Of a stretch of 5,230 bases of DNA, positions 1 through 5,170 are shown in pieces. The stretch covers positions 1-5,230 of the forward strand of contig JAFGQA010000303.1 in the NCBI GenBank assembly GCA_016935885.1, in the 5' to 3' direction. Each line of letters opens with the position of its first letter. Position 1 is the stretch's first letter. A model generated the notes under the pieces. The model made no database searches. It was not told the DNA's origin and saw only the letters and a program-made list of their open reading frames with translations. The position numbers and the translations under genes are program-made. This DNA is from Phycisphaerae bacterium (GTDB lineage Bacteria; Planctomycetota; Phycisphaerae; UBA1845; UTPLA1).

Positions 1-30
1 GGAAGCGTAGTGCCAAGGCCCGAACCGAGA

Positions 31-143
31 AACGTAACCGTTTGTCAACGCAAGAGATGCAAAATGCCGCTGTCGAAGATGGGCTTGGCTGGCTTGCCGT
101 TTGGCGGACCTGCCCGCCGGCAGGCGGATCAACCGGTTACGTT
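31..143. repeat. Long-range inverted repeat enclosing a GC hairpin
   Basis: AACGTAACCG (31-40) is perfectly complementary to CGGTTACGTT (134-143), with GAAAC tracts lying just outside in both arms (offset by 3 bases). The enclosed 93 bases contain a compact hairpin, CCTGCC (109-114), loop CGCC, GGCAGG (119-124). It sits immediately downstream of the kinase stop. On the minus strand the lower arm is followed by TTTCTC rather than a clean T run, so a terminator role is only weakly supported; a dispersed intergenic repeat is equally possible. I see no gene in 1-159, though a minus-strand neighbour could begin beyond the window edge. Confidence 0.5.
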
Positions 144-159
144 GTTTCTGCGTGGCTCC

Positions 160-975
160 TTAGCTCTGCGACGGTCCGACCTGCTTCACACGCGGCAGCA
201 ATATCGTGAAGCAGGACCCCTGGCCCGGCGCAGAATAGAGGTGAATACGCCCGTTGTGTTCGCGGACGATCTGGCGGGCCGTGGCCAGGCCGAGGCCGGT
301 GCCGCCCTTCTTCGTGGAGTAATACGCCTTGAAGACGCGATCTTGTTGGTCCTCGGGGATGCCGGGCCCTGTGTCGATCACGTCGATCCGCGCCACGGCG
401 TCGCTATGGGCGCTGACCTGGACATAAACCTCGCCCCCGTCAGGCATGGCCTGCTGGGCGTTGATCAGCAGGTTAAGGACCGCCTGCTTCACGACGCTGG
501 CATCGATGTGGCAAACGAGCGGGTCGGCGGCCGGGCTGACGCGTAGATCGATCTTGTGGGCCTCGGCTTGCGGGCGGTAGAAGTCCGCCAGATCGCCGAC
601 CAGTCCGTTCAAATCAGTGTCGCGGCACGTCAGTTCGCGCTTGCCGACGTACTGTAGGAAATCCTGGAGGATCCGCTCAAGGTGATTCGCCTCCTCCACT
701 AGCGTGGCGATCCGCCTGCGACTGCGCCGGGCGATCTCCTGCGGGGCGCACGCCTGAACGGCATTCGGTGACTCGACCTGCTGCCAGTCCTCGTCGAGGA
801 GTTGCAGGTTCATCTTCAACGTGGACAGCGGATTGCGGATCTCGTGGGCCAAGCCACCGGTGAGGGCGGACAGTTCGACAAGCTGCTCGACCGGGGCGCG
901 GACCGGCTCGGCGGCGGAGTCGGGCAAGGCCGGCGGTCGTGGCGGTCGCGAATCAGTCACAGGTCTTATTCCCAC
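160..975 (-). CDS. Soluble sensor histidine kinase (HisKA + HATPase_c), no input domain
   Basis: Predicted 271-residue cytoplasmic histidine kinase that would autophosphorylate on His and pass the phosphate to a response regulator. Seen: a Pro-rich start (about 1-28); the dimerisation/H-box with phosphoacceptor H44 in GLAHEIRNPL; the second DHp helix near 86-112; then an ATPase domain with N-box N168/N172, G1 box D201-x-G-x-G, F-box F215 and G2 box GGTGLGL at 224-230. Its layout is NtrB/PAS-kinase-like, but there is no PAS, GAF, HAMP or transmembrane segment, so it is shorter than usual and its signal is unknown. The start is uncertain: GTG at 975 has no good Shine-Dalgarno and an in-frame stop lies at 997-999; GTG at 960, preceded by GTGGGAA, is an alternative. 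It lies 207 bases after pnp. The domain call is secure; partner and role are not known. Confidence 0.93.
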   Translation of the reverse strand: MGIRPVTDSRPPRPPALPDSAAEPVRAPVEQLVELSALTGGLAHEIRNPLSTLKMNLQLLDEDWQQVESPNAVQACAPQEIARRSRRRIATLVEEANHLERILQDFLQYVGKRELTCRDTDLNGLVGDLADFYRPQAEAHKIDLRVSPAADPLVCHIDASVVKQAVLNLLINAQQAMPDGGEVYVQVSAHSDAVARIDVIDTGPGIPEDQQDRVFKAYYSTKKGGTGLGLATARQIVREHNGRIHLYSAPGQGSCFTILLPRVKQVGPSQS

Positions 976-1058
976 CGGCAGGGCAAGAATGGTCTGTCAG
1001 TTCCAGGTCGCCGCCGTGCAGTGCCGGTCCCGCGTTCACCTGGCCGCTAGACGCACGG

Positions 1059-1085
1059 GTGCCACTGGCAGCTTGTCTGCCAGTG
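1059..1085. repeat. 27-base palindromic repeat, copy 1
   Basis: CACTGGCAG (1063-1071), loop CTTGT, CTGCCAGTG (1077-1085): a perfect 9-base-pair hairpin. The 27-base unit beginning GTGCC matches a second copy at 5144-5170 at 26 of 27 positions; the only difference is in the loop. In this copy an outer GTGCC (1059-1063) can also pair with GGCAC (1094-1098), and GACGCAC (1050-1056) with GTGCGTC (1083-1089), as alternatives. It occupies the pnp-kinase spacer (976-1182), which otherwise shows no gene. There is no U-run on the minus strand, so it is not a canonical terminator, though it could protect the pnp mRNA 3' end in the manner of REP elements. Confidence 0.8.
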
Positions 1086-1182
1086 CGTCACTCGGCACTA
1101 CCCTCGCCAGCCATTCGCACCAATGGACAAGCCACCGGCGCCACGCGCCTCTCCCCACCACCAAGGTTGAGCCGATGTCCTT

Positions 1183-3303
1183 CTATCCCTTCTTCGCCCC
1201 TGCCGCCTCGCGCTCTTCCAACAGGACCGCCTTTCGCGACAGCTTCACGCGGCCAGTATCGTCAATCATGATGACCTTGACCCGCATGGTGTCACCGATC
1301 TTGCAAACGTCGCCAACCTTGTTCACATAGCCGTCGGACAGCTCGCTGATATGGCACAGTCCGTCCTGGCCGGGAGTTACCTCGATGAAGGCGCCGAAAT
1401 CCTTGACGGAGGTCACACGCCCGTTGTAAATCTTGCCGAGCTTGACGCCTTCGGCTATCTGCTCGATCGCCTCGTAGGCGGCCTGGGCACCGGCGGCATC
1501 GACGCAGGAGACCTGGACGGTACCGTCGTCCTCGATGTTGATGGTCGCGCCGGTGTTGGCCTCAAGGGCCTTGATGCCCTTGCCGCCGGGGCCGATGATC
1601 TTGCCGATCTTCTCGGGGTCAACCTTCAACGTCAGCAACCGAGGGGCATACTTGCTGATGTCGGTCCGTGGCCTCGGTAGGCACGACAGCATTTCCTTCA
1701 GGATCTTCATGCGGGCGACCTTGGCCGCCTCCAACGCCTCAGCGATTTGCTGTTGCGTGATGCTGCGGACCTTCAGATCAAGCTGTATCGCGGTGACGCC
1801 GACCTGCGTGCCCGCCACCTTGAAGTCCATGTCCCCGAAGTGGTCCTCCTCGCCGAGGATGTCTGTCACGAGCTTGTATTGATGGTCGTCGTGGACCATG
1901 CCGATGCTGATCCCCGCGACCGGGTGCTTGATCGGCACGCCCGCGTCCATCAGCGCCAGCGTCCCGCCGCAGACCGACGCCATCGAACTGGACCCGTTCG
2001 ACTCTAGAATGTCGCTGACAATTCTGATCGTGTAGGCGAACTTCTCCGGCACGGGCAGGACCGCCTGGAGCGATCGCTCGGCGAGGCTCCCATGGCCGAT
2101 CTCGCGGCGGCTCACCGCGCCGATGCGCCTGGCCTCGCCGACGCAGAACGGCGGGAAATTGTAATGCAGCATAAACTTCTTGTTGTATTCTTCGATCAGA
2201 TCGTCCACCCTCTGCTCGTCGCGTGATGTCCCCAACGTAGCCACGACCAGGGCTTGGGTCTCGCCACGCGTAAACAGCGCTGAGCCGTGCGTCCTGGGCA
2301 GCACCTCAACCTCACACGTGATATCGCGAATCGCGTCAAGGGCGCGGCCGTCCGGGCGAAGGCCCTCTTCAAAGACGCCCTGGTGGTAGAGACGCTCTTC
2401 GATCTTGTCGATTTCGTAAAAGACGTCCTTCTCGGTGTAGAGGAGATCTTCGGCGCCCGCCGGCAACAGTTCGGCGACGATCTTGTCGCAGACCTCCTTG
2501 ACTGCGTCATGCCGCTCAGCCTTCATCGGCTTGCGCTTGGCGCCCTTCAGATCGTACTTGTCGCAGAGGTCTCGAACCCTGCCGGGCAACGACGCGTCCC
2601 TCTCTGGCGGCATCCAGACCTTCTCGACGTTGACCATCTCGGCAAGTTCCTTGATTGCGGCCACGACCTTCTCGCACTCCGCGAAGCCCACCGCAATGGC
2701 CTCGACGGCAACCCTCTCGGGAACCTCGAGCGCAGCAGCCTCGATCATGTTCACGGCCTCGCGATGGGCGGCGAGAACGACCTCGAAGTCGCTGGCGGCA
2801 CGCTGCGCCATGGTGGGGTTGACGACGAACTCGCCCTCGACACGCCCGACGCGCACCGCGGCCGTGGGTCCTTCAAACGGGATCTGGCTGACAGCCAACG
2901 CCGCCGAGGCGCCACACATGGCGAGGACGTCCGCGTCGTTCTCCTGGTCAGAAGACAGAACCATGCATTGAATCTGGACTTCGTCTTGGAAGCCCTCCGG
3001 AAAAAGCGGGCGGATCGGCCGATCAATCAGCCGCATGGTCAGAATCTCCTTGTTGGTGGGCCTGGCCTCGCGCTTGAAAAAGCCACCGGGAAACTTGCCC
3101 GCCGCGTACATCTTCTCACGATAGTCAACCGTCAATGGAAAAAAGTCGATGCCCTCCCTGGGCGCCGCCGTAACGACCGTGCAGAGAACCACGGTCTCGC
3201 CATACGTCACAAGGGCCGCACCCGCCGCCTGCTTTGCCAACTTGCCGGTCTCGATCCTCAGGATTCGACCACCAATCTCCGCCTCTACGCTATACGTCTT
3301 CAT
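1183..3303 (-). CDS. pnp: Polyribonucleotide nucleotidyltransferase (PNPase)
   Basis: 706-residue polynucleotide phosphorylase, which degrades RNA 3'-to-5' using phosphate to release nucleoside diphosphates; the family acts as a trimeric ring, often in a degradosome. Domains seen: first RNase PH core (about 10-140) and its C-terminal part (145-210), all-helical linker (240-315), second RNase PH core (320-455) and C-terminal part (460-535), KH (555-615) with GPGG at 571-574, and S1 (620-690). Catalytic residues match the E. coli enzyme: D487, D493 and K495 in EEDHFGDMDFKVAGT, and phosphate-binding SSS at 438-440. The RNA-gripping loop reads FFKR (75-78). Length is close to E. coli (711). The start is ATG at 3303, because the family begins MKTYSVEAEIGG-like and TAGGAA lies 8 bases upstream; the in-frame extension to 3462 is Arg/Cys-rich and unlike the family. 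It lies downstream of rpsO, as in most bacteria. Confidence 0.98.
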   Translation of the reverse strand: MKTYSVEAEIGGRILRIETGKLAKQAAGAALVTYGETVVLCTVVTAAPREGIDFFPLTVDYREKMYAAGKFPGGFFKREARPTNKEILTMRLIDRPIRPLFPEGFQDEVQIQCMVLSSDQENDADVLAMCGASAALAVSQIPFEGPTAAVRVGRVEGEFVVNPTMAQRAASDFEVVLAAHREAVNMIEAAALEVPERVAVEAIAVGFAECEKVVAAIKELAEMVNVEKVWMPPERDASLPGRVRDLCDKYDLKGAKRKPMKAERHDAVKEVCDKIVAELLPAGAEDLLYTEKDVFYEIDKIEERLYHQGVFEEGLRPDGRALDAIRDITCEVEVLPRTHGSALFTRGETQALVVATLGTSRDEQRVDDLIEEYNKKFMLHYNFPPFCVGEARRIGAVSRREIGHGSLAERSLQAVLPVPEKFAYTIRIVSDILESNGSSSMASVCGGTLALMDAGVPIKHPVAGISIGMVHDDHQYKLVTDILGEEDHFGDMDFKVAGTQVGVTAIQLDLKVRSITQQQIAEALEAAKVARMKILKEMLSCLPRPRTDISKYAPRLLTLKVDPEKIGKIIGPGGKGIKALEANTGATINIEDDGTVQVSCVDAAGAQAAYEAIEQIAEGVKLGKIYNGRVTSVKDFGAFIEVTPGQDGLCHISELSDGYVNKVGDVCKIGDTMRVKVIMIDDTGRVKLSRKAVLLEEREAAGAKKG

Positions 3304-3325
3304 CTTCCTATTTCCTAACTTCCTA
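3304..3325 (-). promoter_or_regulatory. Triple TAGGAA ribosome binding region of pnp
   Basis: On the minus strand TAGGAA occurs three times just before the start (3325-3320, 3317-3312, 3310-3305), at 16, 8 and 1 bases from the ATG at 3303. Only the middle copy has good Shine-Dalgarno spacing; it fixes the chosen start. The outer copies may be chance or standby sites. Confidence 0.6.
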
Positions 3326-3417
3326 CGCCTGCTTCGTCTTGCAGGACATTCACGGCCTACTTGACCTTCACACCGACAACAGAGCGCGTGCGAAAGGGTC
3401 TCCTCTCTTGTGTGGCT

Positions 3418-3476
3418 CGGGCGCCAATGCCCGTGACGACACCGCCGAGACCGCGGGACCACGGGTGAGGCGCCCG
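3418..3476 (-). promoter_or_regulatory. Nested stem-loop in the pnp leader
   Basis: CGGGCGCC (3418-3425) pairs perfectly with GGCGCCCG (3469-3476). Inside, after a small 4/3-base internal loop, CCCGTG (3430-3435) pairs with CACGGG (3460-3465), and the 24-base apical loop can form a further CCGC/GCGG stem. This gives about 14 strong GC pairs ending 114 bases before the pnp ATG on the coding strand. No U-run follows, so it is not an intrinsic terminator. In E. coli a long leader stem-loop is cut by RNase III and the product is attacked by PNPase, giving autoregulation; this element is in the equivalent place, but function is inferred. Confidence 0.55.
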
Positions 3477-3720
3477 CCCTTTCACACGCACTCCTACTCT
3501 CACGAACTCAAACCGACCGAGCCATCGAAGAAGACTCGCGGACCTGGAACCCACGCAGCCGCCCGCACGGAAGTTTTCGTCCAGATATCCGATCGCCCAT
3601 CCCCCGACATGCGCACCTTCACCCCCCACGCGCACAGCGTTTCCCGTGCTCGACGTGACGCGCTTCTGCTGACGAGATAGGGCGCAGACCAACGTGGGCG
3701 AGACTCCCCCCCGACGCCGA

Positions 3721-3990
3721 TTACTTTCGCAGCCCCAAGCTTTCAATGATCTTCTGATACCTTTCTCGGTCAATCCTGTTGAGGTATCTGAGCAAGCTGA
3801 ATCGGGCACCGACCATCTTCAACAAACCGCGTCGCGAGGCGTGGTCCTTCTTGTGCGTTTTCAGATGCTCGGTGAGCTGCTGGATTCTGCCGGTCAGCAG
3901 GGCGACTTGCACTTCAGGGGAGCCCGTGTCCTTCTCGTGACGACGATACGTCGAAACCACGTTTGCTTTGTCTTCTACCGCTAACGCCAT
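3721..3990 (-). CDS. rpsO: 30S ribosomal protein S15
   Basis: 89-residue S15, the usual family length. It is a primary binder of the central domain of 16S rRNA, at the three-way junction of helices 20, 21 and 22, and contributes to a bridge with the large subunit. Conserved family features are visible: [12 protein letters not shown] at 22-33, [16 protein letters not shown] at 42-57 (the RNA-binding signature), [11 protein letters not shown] at 68-78, and the terminal LGLRK. The start is ATG at 3990, giving MALAVEDK as expected; the frame stays open another 118 codons upstream to 4344, but that text runs through inverted repeats and resembles no S15. An AGGAG lies 12 bases before the ATG. The gene sits 417 bases before pnp in the classical rpsO-pnp order. 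Leader structures upstream (4108-4172) could allow autoregulation, as known in several bacteria. Confidence 0.98.
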   Translation of the reverse strand: MALAVEDKANVVSTYRRHEKDTGSPEVQVALLTGRIQQLTEHLKTHKKDHASRRGLLKMVGARFSLLRYLNRIDRERYQKIIESLGLRK

Positions 3991-4002
3991 GATCCGCTCA
4001 CA

Positions 4003-4007
4003 CTCCT
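4003..4007 (-). promoter_or_regulatory. Shine-Dalgarno candidate of rpsO
   Basis: AGGAG on the minus strand, 12 bases before the ATG at 3990, somewhat longer than the usual 5-9. A second purine tract, AGAGGAG, lies 42 bases before the ATG, too far to serve it directly. The protein start is fixed by family similarity rather than by this site. Confidence 0.5.
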
Positions 4008-4107
4008 GGTGCACACAACGGTGCTTCAAGATCTCCTCTGTTGCTGGGCCGCTGGCCCTTGCTTGCTCGTCTACCGCCAAGCGAACCCAACGGCCATTCC
4101 CGAAGCC

Positions 4108-4172
4108 GTGGCACAGACAGCAGGGCCTGTGCTCGCACCGCCGTTGGCGGCTGTGCCACCGAGGAACCTCGG
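4108..4172 (-). promoter_or_regulatory. Branched structure in the rpsO leader (three-way junction candidate)
   Basis: GTGGCACAG (4108-4116) pairs perfectly with CTGTGCCAC (4151-4159), closing two inner hairpins: CCGCC-GTT-GGCGG (4138-4150), stacked directly on the closing stem, and ACAG-CAGGGC-CTGT (4117-4130). CCGAG-GAAC-CTCGG (4159-4172 region) forms a further hairpin just 5' on the minus strand, sharing the base at 4159. An alternative stem, 4111-4116 with 4127-4132, excludes the main one. It ends 117 bases before the rpsO ATG. S15 recognises a three-way junction in rRNA, and leader mimics of it are known in other bacteria, so autoregulation is plausible; a dispersed palindromic repeat is the main alternative. 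Confidence 0.45.
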
Positions 4173-4186
4173 AATAGGTCACAATC

Positions 4187-4215
4187 AGGATATCCGCTGG
4201 AAACGGTCTCTGCAA
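4187..4215 (-). promoter_or_regulatory. Weak candidate promoter for rpsO
   Basis: On the minus strand TTGCAG (4215-4210), a 17-base spacer, then TATCCT (4192-4187). Matches are only 3 of 6 and 4 of 6, but spacing is ideal and the implied start near 4180 falls just before the leader hairpins at 4108-4172, giving a leader of about 190 bases. It is the best match I found between the receiver and rpsO. If it is right, the 4247-4354 element is not part of the rpsO transcript. Confidence 0.25.
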
Positions 4216-4246
4216 GGACTCGCTTAACTCATTCCAGAAATGGAGG

Positions 4247-4354
4247 TTAACAGCCCACGGCAAAACTGTGGCACCGGCGTCTCGCCGGTGGTTTTCTCCG
4301 TCAGGAACGGCGTTTCCGAACCACTGTTTTCCCTTTTTTACCACGGGCTGTTAA
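4247..4354 (-). repeat. 108-base foldable element with TTAA-ended arms
   Basis: TTAACAGCCC (4247-4256) is the exact complement of GGGCTGTTAA (4345-4354). Read as minus-strand RNA the stem continues four more pairs through two G-U wobbles to 14 pairs (4247-4260 with 4341-4354); on the plus strand those two positions would be A-C mismatches. Inside are a second helix, 4262-4271 with 4321-4330 (9 of 10 paired, one A-A mismatch), and a perfect 8-pair hairpin CACCGGCG-TCT-CGCCGGTG (4272-4290). GTTTT at 4291-4295 can compete for AAAAC at 4262-4266. It lies between the receiver stop and rpsO. It could be a small non-autonomous repeat bounded by TTAA, or a structured transcript; it encodes no protein I recognise. 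Confidence 0.6.
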
Positions 4355-4584
4355 GGCCGCCGTGCCTCTCCCGACCACGAAATGGAGCCAAGCCTACCCC
4401 TCAAACGACACGCCAGGGCTGCCGCGAACGCCCCTCGCCTGCCGCCTGGCGGAACCCGAACGCACGCCACGGCGATCCCCGTGCCCACAGGCTCCGCGGT
4501 CGTGCCCCGACCCCCACCACGGCCGTCCCACGGCGTCGTGATGGTGGTCGCACGGCGCCTGGCAAGGCTCAAACGCGCACAGGC

Positions 4585-4992
4585 CTACAACTCCGGTTCG
4601 ACGTACTCGCCGCCCAGGAGCTCGCAGCACCTCTCTAACAATCGGTCAATACTGAACGGCTTGGTCATGTAGCCGTCCACGCCCAGATGCCTTGCGTACG
4701 TCTCGTGCCGCTTGCCCTCATTGGCGGTGATCATAATGACATACGGGCGCGTGCCAGCCACATGGCTCGGTTTGATGCTCTCCATCACCAGGAAGCCACT
4801 GCGCTTCGGCATCATCATGTCGAGGACGACCAGGTCGGGATCGGTCTTCCTTGTCATGTCCACGGCCTGGTTGCCGTCACGGGCGGTCGTAACCTTGGCC
4901 CCCGACGACTCGAACGCCAACTTAACCGTAGCCAGAATATCTGGATCGTCGTCAACGACGAGAATGGTCTTGCCTTGCAGGTTTGCCGGCAT
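4585..4992 (-). CDS. Stand-alone CheY-like response regulator receiver
   Basis: 135-residue single-domain receiver with no DNA-binding or enzymatic output domain, so it probably acts by protein contact or as a phosphorelay intermediate. Seen: beta-1 ILVVDDD with acidic D14-D16, phosphoacceptor D58 in VVLDMMMPKRSG, switch Thr T89 in IMITANEG, and conserved K111 in GYMTKPF followed by the final helix. The loop before beta-4 (about 73-83, ending GTRPYVIMIT) and the acidic tail GGEYVEPEL are typical of stand-alone receivers. ATG at 4992 is preferred over the in-frame TTG at 4998, because GGAGGA (4999-5004) lies 6 bases from the ATG and directly abuts the TTG. It has its own promoter candidate and is separated from rpsO by 594 bases, so it is probably an independent unit. 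The kinase at 160-975 is a possible but unproven partner. Confidence 0.95.
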   Translation of the reverse strand: MPANLQGKTILVVDDDPDILATVKLAFESSGAKVTTARDGNQAVDMTRKTDPDLVVLDMMMPKRSGFLVMESIKPSHVAGTRPYVIMITANEGKRHETYARHLGVDGYMTKPFSIDRLLERCCELLGGEYVEPEL

Positions 4993-4998
4993 GCGCAA

Positions 4999-5004
4999 TC
5001 CTCC
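4999..5004 (-). promoter_or_regulatory. Shine-Dalgarno of the receiver gene
   Basis: GGAGGA on the minus strand, 6 bases before ATG at 4992 and immediately against an in-frame TTG at 4998. The spacing is what decides for the ATG start. Confidence 0.8.
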
Positions 5005-5065
5005 GTCTGTTCCCAGTGCCCCCCCAGTCGTCCCGGCAGATGCGCTGCCCTGGGGTTAACAAAAG

Positions 5066-5094
5066 AGTATATGGCCGCGTCCCCGGCCGAGCAA
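5066..5094 (-). promoter_or_regulatory. Sigma-70-like promoter for the receiver gene
   Basis: On the minus strand TTGCTC (5094-5089) is followed after exactly 17 bases by TATACT (5071-5066), which matches the -10 consensus at 5 of 6 positions; the -35 matches at 3 of 6. An A/T-rich discriminator (CTTTTGTTAA) follows, conspicuous in GC-rich surroundings. Transcription would begin near 5059 and give a leader of about 67 bases. Judged by sequence match only. Confidence 0.45.
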
Positions 5095-5110
5095 GTGGCG
5101 CATCCCTACC

Positions 5111-5146
5111 CACACGCCGAACGGTCCGTGACAGTTTAGGCGTGTG
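5111..5146. repeat. Inverted repeat abutting palindrome copy 2
   Basis: CACACGCC (5111-5118) and GGCGTGTG (5139-5146) are perfectly complementary over 8 bases. The 20-base loop contains a smaller palindrome ACGG-T-CCGT (5121-5129). Its right arm overlaps the first three bases of the 27-base repeat, so the two palindromes form a tandem pair. It lies about 17 bases upstream of the receiver -35 candidate, which would permit an operator role, but the structure is equally consistent with a compound repeat. Confidence 0.55.
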
Positions 5147-5170
5147 CCACTGGCAGCTTGCCTGCCAGTG
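5144..5170. repeat. 27-base palindromic repeat, copy 2
   Basis: Second copy of the hairpin seen at 1059-1085: CACTGGCAG (5148-5156), loop CTTGC, CTGCCAGTG (5162-5170). The change from T to C in the loop leaves the stem intact. It lies upstream of the receiver promoter and directly beside a separate 8-base inverted repeat (5111-5146). Two near-identical palindromes in 5 kb of intergenic DNA suggest a REP-like dispersed family, but abundance in the genome cannot be seen from here. Confidence 0.8.

Larger units (their letters stand above)
3304..3720. other. Non-coding rpsO-pnp spacer
   Basis: 417 bases between the S15 stop and the PNPase start, longer than the roughly 250 bases in E. coli. It holds the nested stem-loop at 3418-3476 and the pnp ribosome binding region. 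The rpsO-proximal half (3550-3720) has several C-rich runs (seven C at 3706-3712, six at 3622-3627) but no clear terminator and no clear internal promoter. A minus-strand frame ending at 3357 spans much of it; its Arg/Gly-rich text, overlap with the rpsO 3' end and lack of similarity to any family make a protein unlikely. Confidence 0.65.
3991..4584. other. Non-coding gap between receiver and rpsO
   Basis: 594 bases with no convincing gene on either strand. It contains the rpsO ribosome binding site, the branched leader structure (4108-4172), the weak promoter candidate (4187-4215) and the 108-base element (4247-4354). The remaining 230 bases (4355-4584) are GC-rich with only short self-complementary patches such as CCGCC-TGGCGG near 4441-4452. 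No U-tract terminator is visible after the receiver gene. Open frames across this region read through palindromes and show no conserved protein text. Confidence 0.7.

Noticed and set aside
43..48. Perfect TTGACA on the minus strand as a -35 box
   Set aside because: No -10-like hexamer occurs 15-19 bases downstream (the sequence there is GGTTCGGG-like), so no promoter is claimed.
1063..1085. Intrinsic terminator after pnp
   Set aside because: The hairpin is strong but no U-tract follows on the minus strand, and the same hairpin occurs upstream of the receiver gene.
2287..3318. 343-residue plus-strand frame opposite pnp
   Set aside because: It is antisense to highly conserved PNPase codons; such long antisense frames are expected in GC-rich genes, and it carries no recognisable motif.
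3304..3462. N-terminal extension of PNPase to an upstream in-frame start
   Set aside because: The extra 53 residues are Arg/Cys-rich, run through the leader stem-loop, and are absent from the family; the ATG at 3303 gives the normal family start with a well-spaced TAGGAA.
3600..3712. C/G homopolymer runs in the rpsO-pnp spacer as phase-variable tracts or a G-quadruplex
   Set aside because: The longest run is seven, the runs are in non-coding DNA, and I did not see four closely spaced G runs on either strand; composition bias is enough to explain them.
3357..3809. 150-residue minus-strand frame between rpsO and pnp
   Set aside because: It overlaps the 3' end of rpsO in another frame, is Arg/Gly-rich, and shows no recognisable domain or good ribosome binding site.
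4033..4039. AGAGGAG as the rpsO ribosome binding site with a TTG start
   Set aside because: The in-frame TTG is only about 3 bases away, too close, and would add 16 residues not found in the S15 family.
3991..4344. 118-codon in-frame extension of S15
   Set aside because: It reads through two inverted-repeat structures and has no resemblance to S15; the family starts at MALAVEDK with total length 89.
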